This document shows positions 6,327 to 7,360 of a DNA stretch of 7,360 nucleotides, in pieces (within the stretch, counting starts at the first letter, position 1; each line of letters begins with the position of its first letter). The position numbers were made by a program, and so were the translations under genes. The notes beneath the pieces were generated by a model. The model saw only the letters and a program-made list of their open reading frames with translations, was not told where the DNA came from and did not search any database. The DNA is from an uncultured Bacteroidales bacterium (GTDB lineage: Bacteria > Bacteroidota > Bacteroidia > Bacteroidales > P3). Location: contig CAMNIH010000082.1 of NCBI GenBank assembly GCA_946540365.1, positions 1 to 7,360 of the forward strand, in the 5' to 3' direction.

Positions 6327-6357
6327 CAAAGATAGCAAATGTTTTTTGATTCGCAAG
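6327..6357 (-). promoter_or_regulatory. Bacteroidota-type promoter of the hydrogenase operon
   Basis: On the minus strand a perfect -7 box TATCTTTG (6334-6327) follows CTTG (6357-6354) at a 19-bp spacing, close to the TTTG -33 element. Transcription should begin near 6320-6322, giving a leader of about 100 nt that contains a possible CAGCC/GGCTG stem, a small CCC-GATA-GGG element and the 13-codon frame. The A-rich stretch between the xerD stop and this promoter (6358-6382) shows no terminator hairpin. Confidence 0.85.
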
Positions 6358-6382
6358 TCTTTTTCTTCTTTTTCTGCCTTTT

Positions 6383-7300
6383 TTATCCCCCCTTCCGGTA
6401 GTGCGGGTGGCAGCGCGACACCGTCTCCCGCAGCCTCTCCCGGCTCAGGTGCGTGTACACCTCCGTCGTCGCAATCGTGGCGTGCCCCAGCATCTCCTGC
6501 ACCGACCGCAGGTCGGCACCCCCCTCGACCAGCTCCGTCGCAAAGCTGTGACGCAGCGTGTGGGGCCCCACCCGCTTGGCGATCCCCGCAGCCTTCGCGG
6601 CATCCCGCAGAACCATGAAAACCATCTGGCGGCTCAGGCGGCGACCCCGCCGGTTCAGAAAAAGGTAGTGCTCCTCGCCGCGCTGCACAGGCACGTGGGC
6701 ACGCACGCCCACAACGTACGTCTCGACAAGCTGCAGCGCCCGCTCCCCGACCGGTACCCACCGCTCCTTGTCGCCCTTGCCGATGACCCGCACGTAGCCC
6801 TCCGCAGCGTAGATGCTGGAAAGGCGCAGCTCGACAAGCTCGCTGACCCGCAGACCGCAGTCGTAGAGCAGCTCGACGATGACGTAGTTCCGCATCCCCT
6901 CCGGCTGGCTCAGGTCGAAGGTGGACTGGAGGCGCCCCACCTCCTCGTCGGTGAGCACGTCCGGCAGATGCTTGCCCCGCAGCGGCAGGTCGAGCAGGTC
7001 GGCGGGACTGTCCGACAACTCGTCGTCGATGACGAGCATGCGGAAAAACATGCGCCATCCGGCGATCATCCGGCGCTGGGTGGTGGCGGCGATGCCGGCC
7101 TCGGCAAGCTCCTTCAGTAGCGCCTGCAGGTGCCCCGTCTCGACCCCGCAGGGCTCGATGCCCTGCGCGCCCATGTACCCCGCCAGGTGGTCGTAGTCGG
7201 CCAGGTAGGCCCGGACACTGTTGGCGGGCATCCCGCGTTCGAGACGCAGGAACGCCTCGAAGTCGCGCTTCCGTCGCTGCCATGTTTCGGTCGTATCCAT
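6383..7300 (-). CDS. xerD: XerD-type site-specific tyrosine recombinase
   Basis: DNA recombinase that in this family resolves chromosome dimers at dif together with a partner; it could alternatively be another housekeeping Xer paralogue. From the ATG at 7300-7298 it is 305 residues, the normal Xer length. The N-terminal SAM-like DNA-binding domain spans about 5-95 ([20 protein letters not shown], 14-33), and the catalytic domain about 115-295. Catalytic residues, numbered from this start, are R151 (GLRVSEL), K175 ([10 protein letters not shown]), H247 and R250 ([11 protein letters not shown]), H273 ([10 protein letters not shown]) and the nucleophile Y282 (VYTHLS). An in-frame TTG at 7351 would add 17 residues but lies inside the promoter -7 box, so it is rejected as start. 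No dif-like site, integrase neighbour or mobile-element border is seen, which supports a housekeeping role. No Shine-Dalgarno is evident. Confidence 0.88.
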   Translation of the reverse strand: MDTTETWQRRKRDFEAFLRLERGMPANSVRAYLADYDHLAGYMGAQGIEPCGVETGHLQALLKELAEAGIAATTQRRMIAGWRMFFRMLVIDDELSDSPADLLDLPLRGKHLPDVLTDEEVGRLQSTFDLSQPEGMRNYVIVELLYDCGLRVSELVELRLSSIYAAEGYVRVIGKGDKERWVPVGERALQLVETYVVGVRAHVPVQRGEEHYLFLNRRGRRLSRQMVFMVLRDAAKAAGIAKRVGPHTLRHSFATELVEGGADLRSVQEMLGHATIATTEVYTHLSRERLRETVSRCHPHYRKGG

Positions 7301-7348
7301 CTGATTGTCGTTTGGTTGGCGGAACTGTCCTCCGCCGTGTGCCGACTG

Positions 7349-7356
7349 CAAAGGTA
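7349..7356 (-). promoter_or_regulatory. -7 box of the xerD promoter
   Basis: TACCTTTG on the minus strand (7356-7349) matches the TAnnTTTG consensus exactly. The -33 element would lie beyond the window edge. Predicted transcription start near 7342-7344 gives a leader of about 42-44 nt to the ATG at 7300. Confidence 0.75.
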
Positions 7357-7360
7357 CACA

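Noticed and set aside
6383..7360. Integrase of a mobile element carrying the hydrogenase operon
   Set aside because: The recombinase has housekeeping XerD length and motifs, its own promoter, and no attachment site, direct repeat or other mobility gene is visible in the window.

Overview
The window looks like chromosomal DNA from an anaerobic, fairly GC-rich member of the Bacteroidales (phylum Bacteroidota). Three gene starts are preceded by the Bacteroidota -7 promoter box TAnnTTTG (TATTTTTG, TATCTTTG, TACCTTTG); two of these also have a TTTG/TTG-type -33 element exactly 19 bp upstream, and the third runs off the window. Most starts lack a Shine-Dalgarno sequence and the leaders are A/T-rich, which also fits this phylum. 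I cannot name the genus.

Every supported gene lies on the minus strand, so transcription runs from high to low coordinates. In that order: a XerD-type tyrosine recombinase (6383-7300) with its own promoter at the window edge; a promoter and a leader of about 100 nt; a four-gene hydrogenase operon (1463-6221); a 399-base intergenic region with a large inverted repeat and two blocks of 11-bp tandem repeats; and the first 354 codons of pyruvate, phosphate dikinase (1-1063), which has its own promoter and continues outside the window.

The operon is the centre of interest. It encodes a small thioredoxin-fold [2Fe-2S] ferredoxin, a PAS-containing putative sensory [FeFe]-hydrogenase (HydS type, group C), a SpoIIE/PP2C-family phosphatase with an uncharacterised C-terminal extension, and a second [FeFe]-hydrogenase of group B type with an intact active-site motif set. 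The likely logic is that HydS senses H2 or redox state, the phosphatase relays the signal, and the group B enzyme is the catalytic hydrogenase or the regulated product. The architecture of phosphatase-linked sensory hydrogenases is known as a class; the signalling route, the phosphatase target and the physiological reaction direction here are inference. No maturation genes (hydE, hydF, hydG), sigma factor, anti-sigma factor or kinase lie in the window.

The long plus-strand open frames opposite the hydrogenase genes are antisense shadows caused by high GC content and are not annotated as genes.
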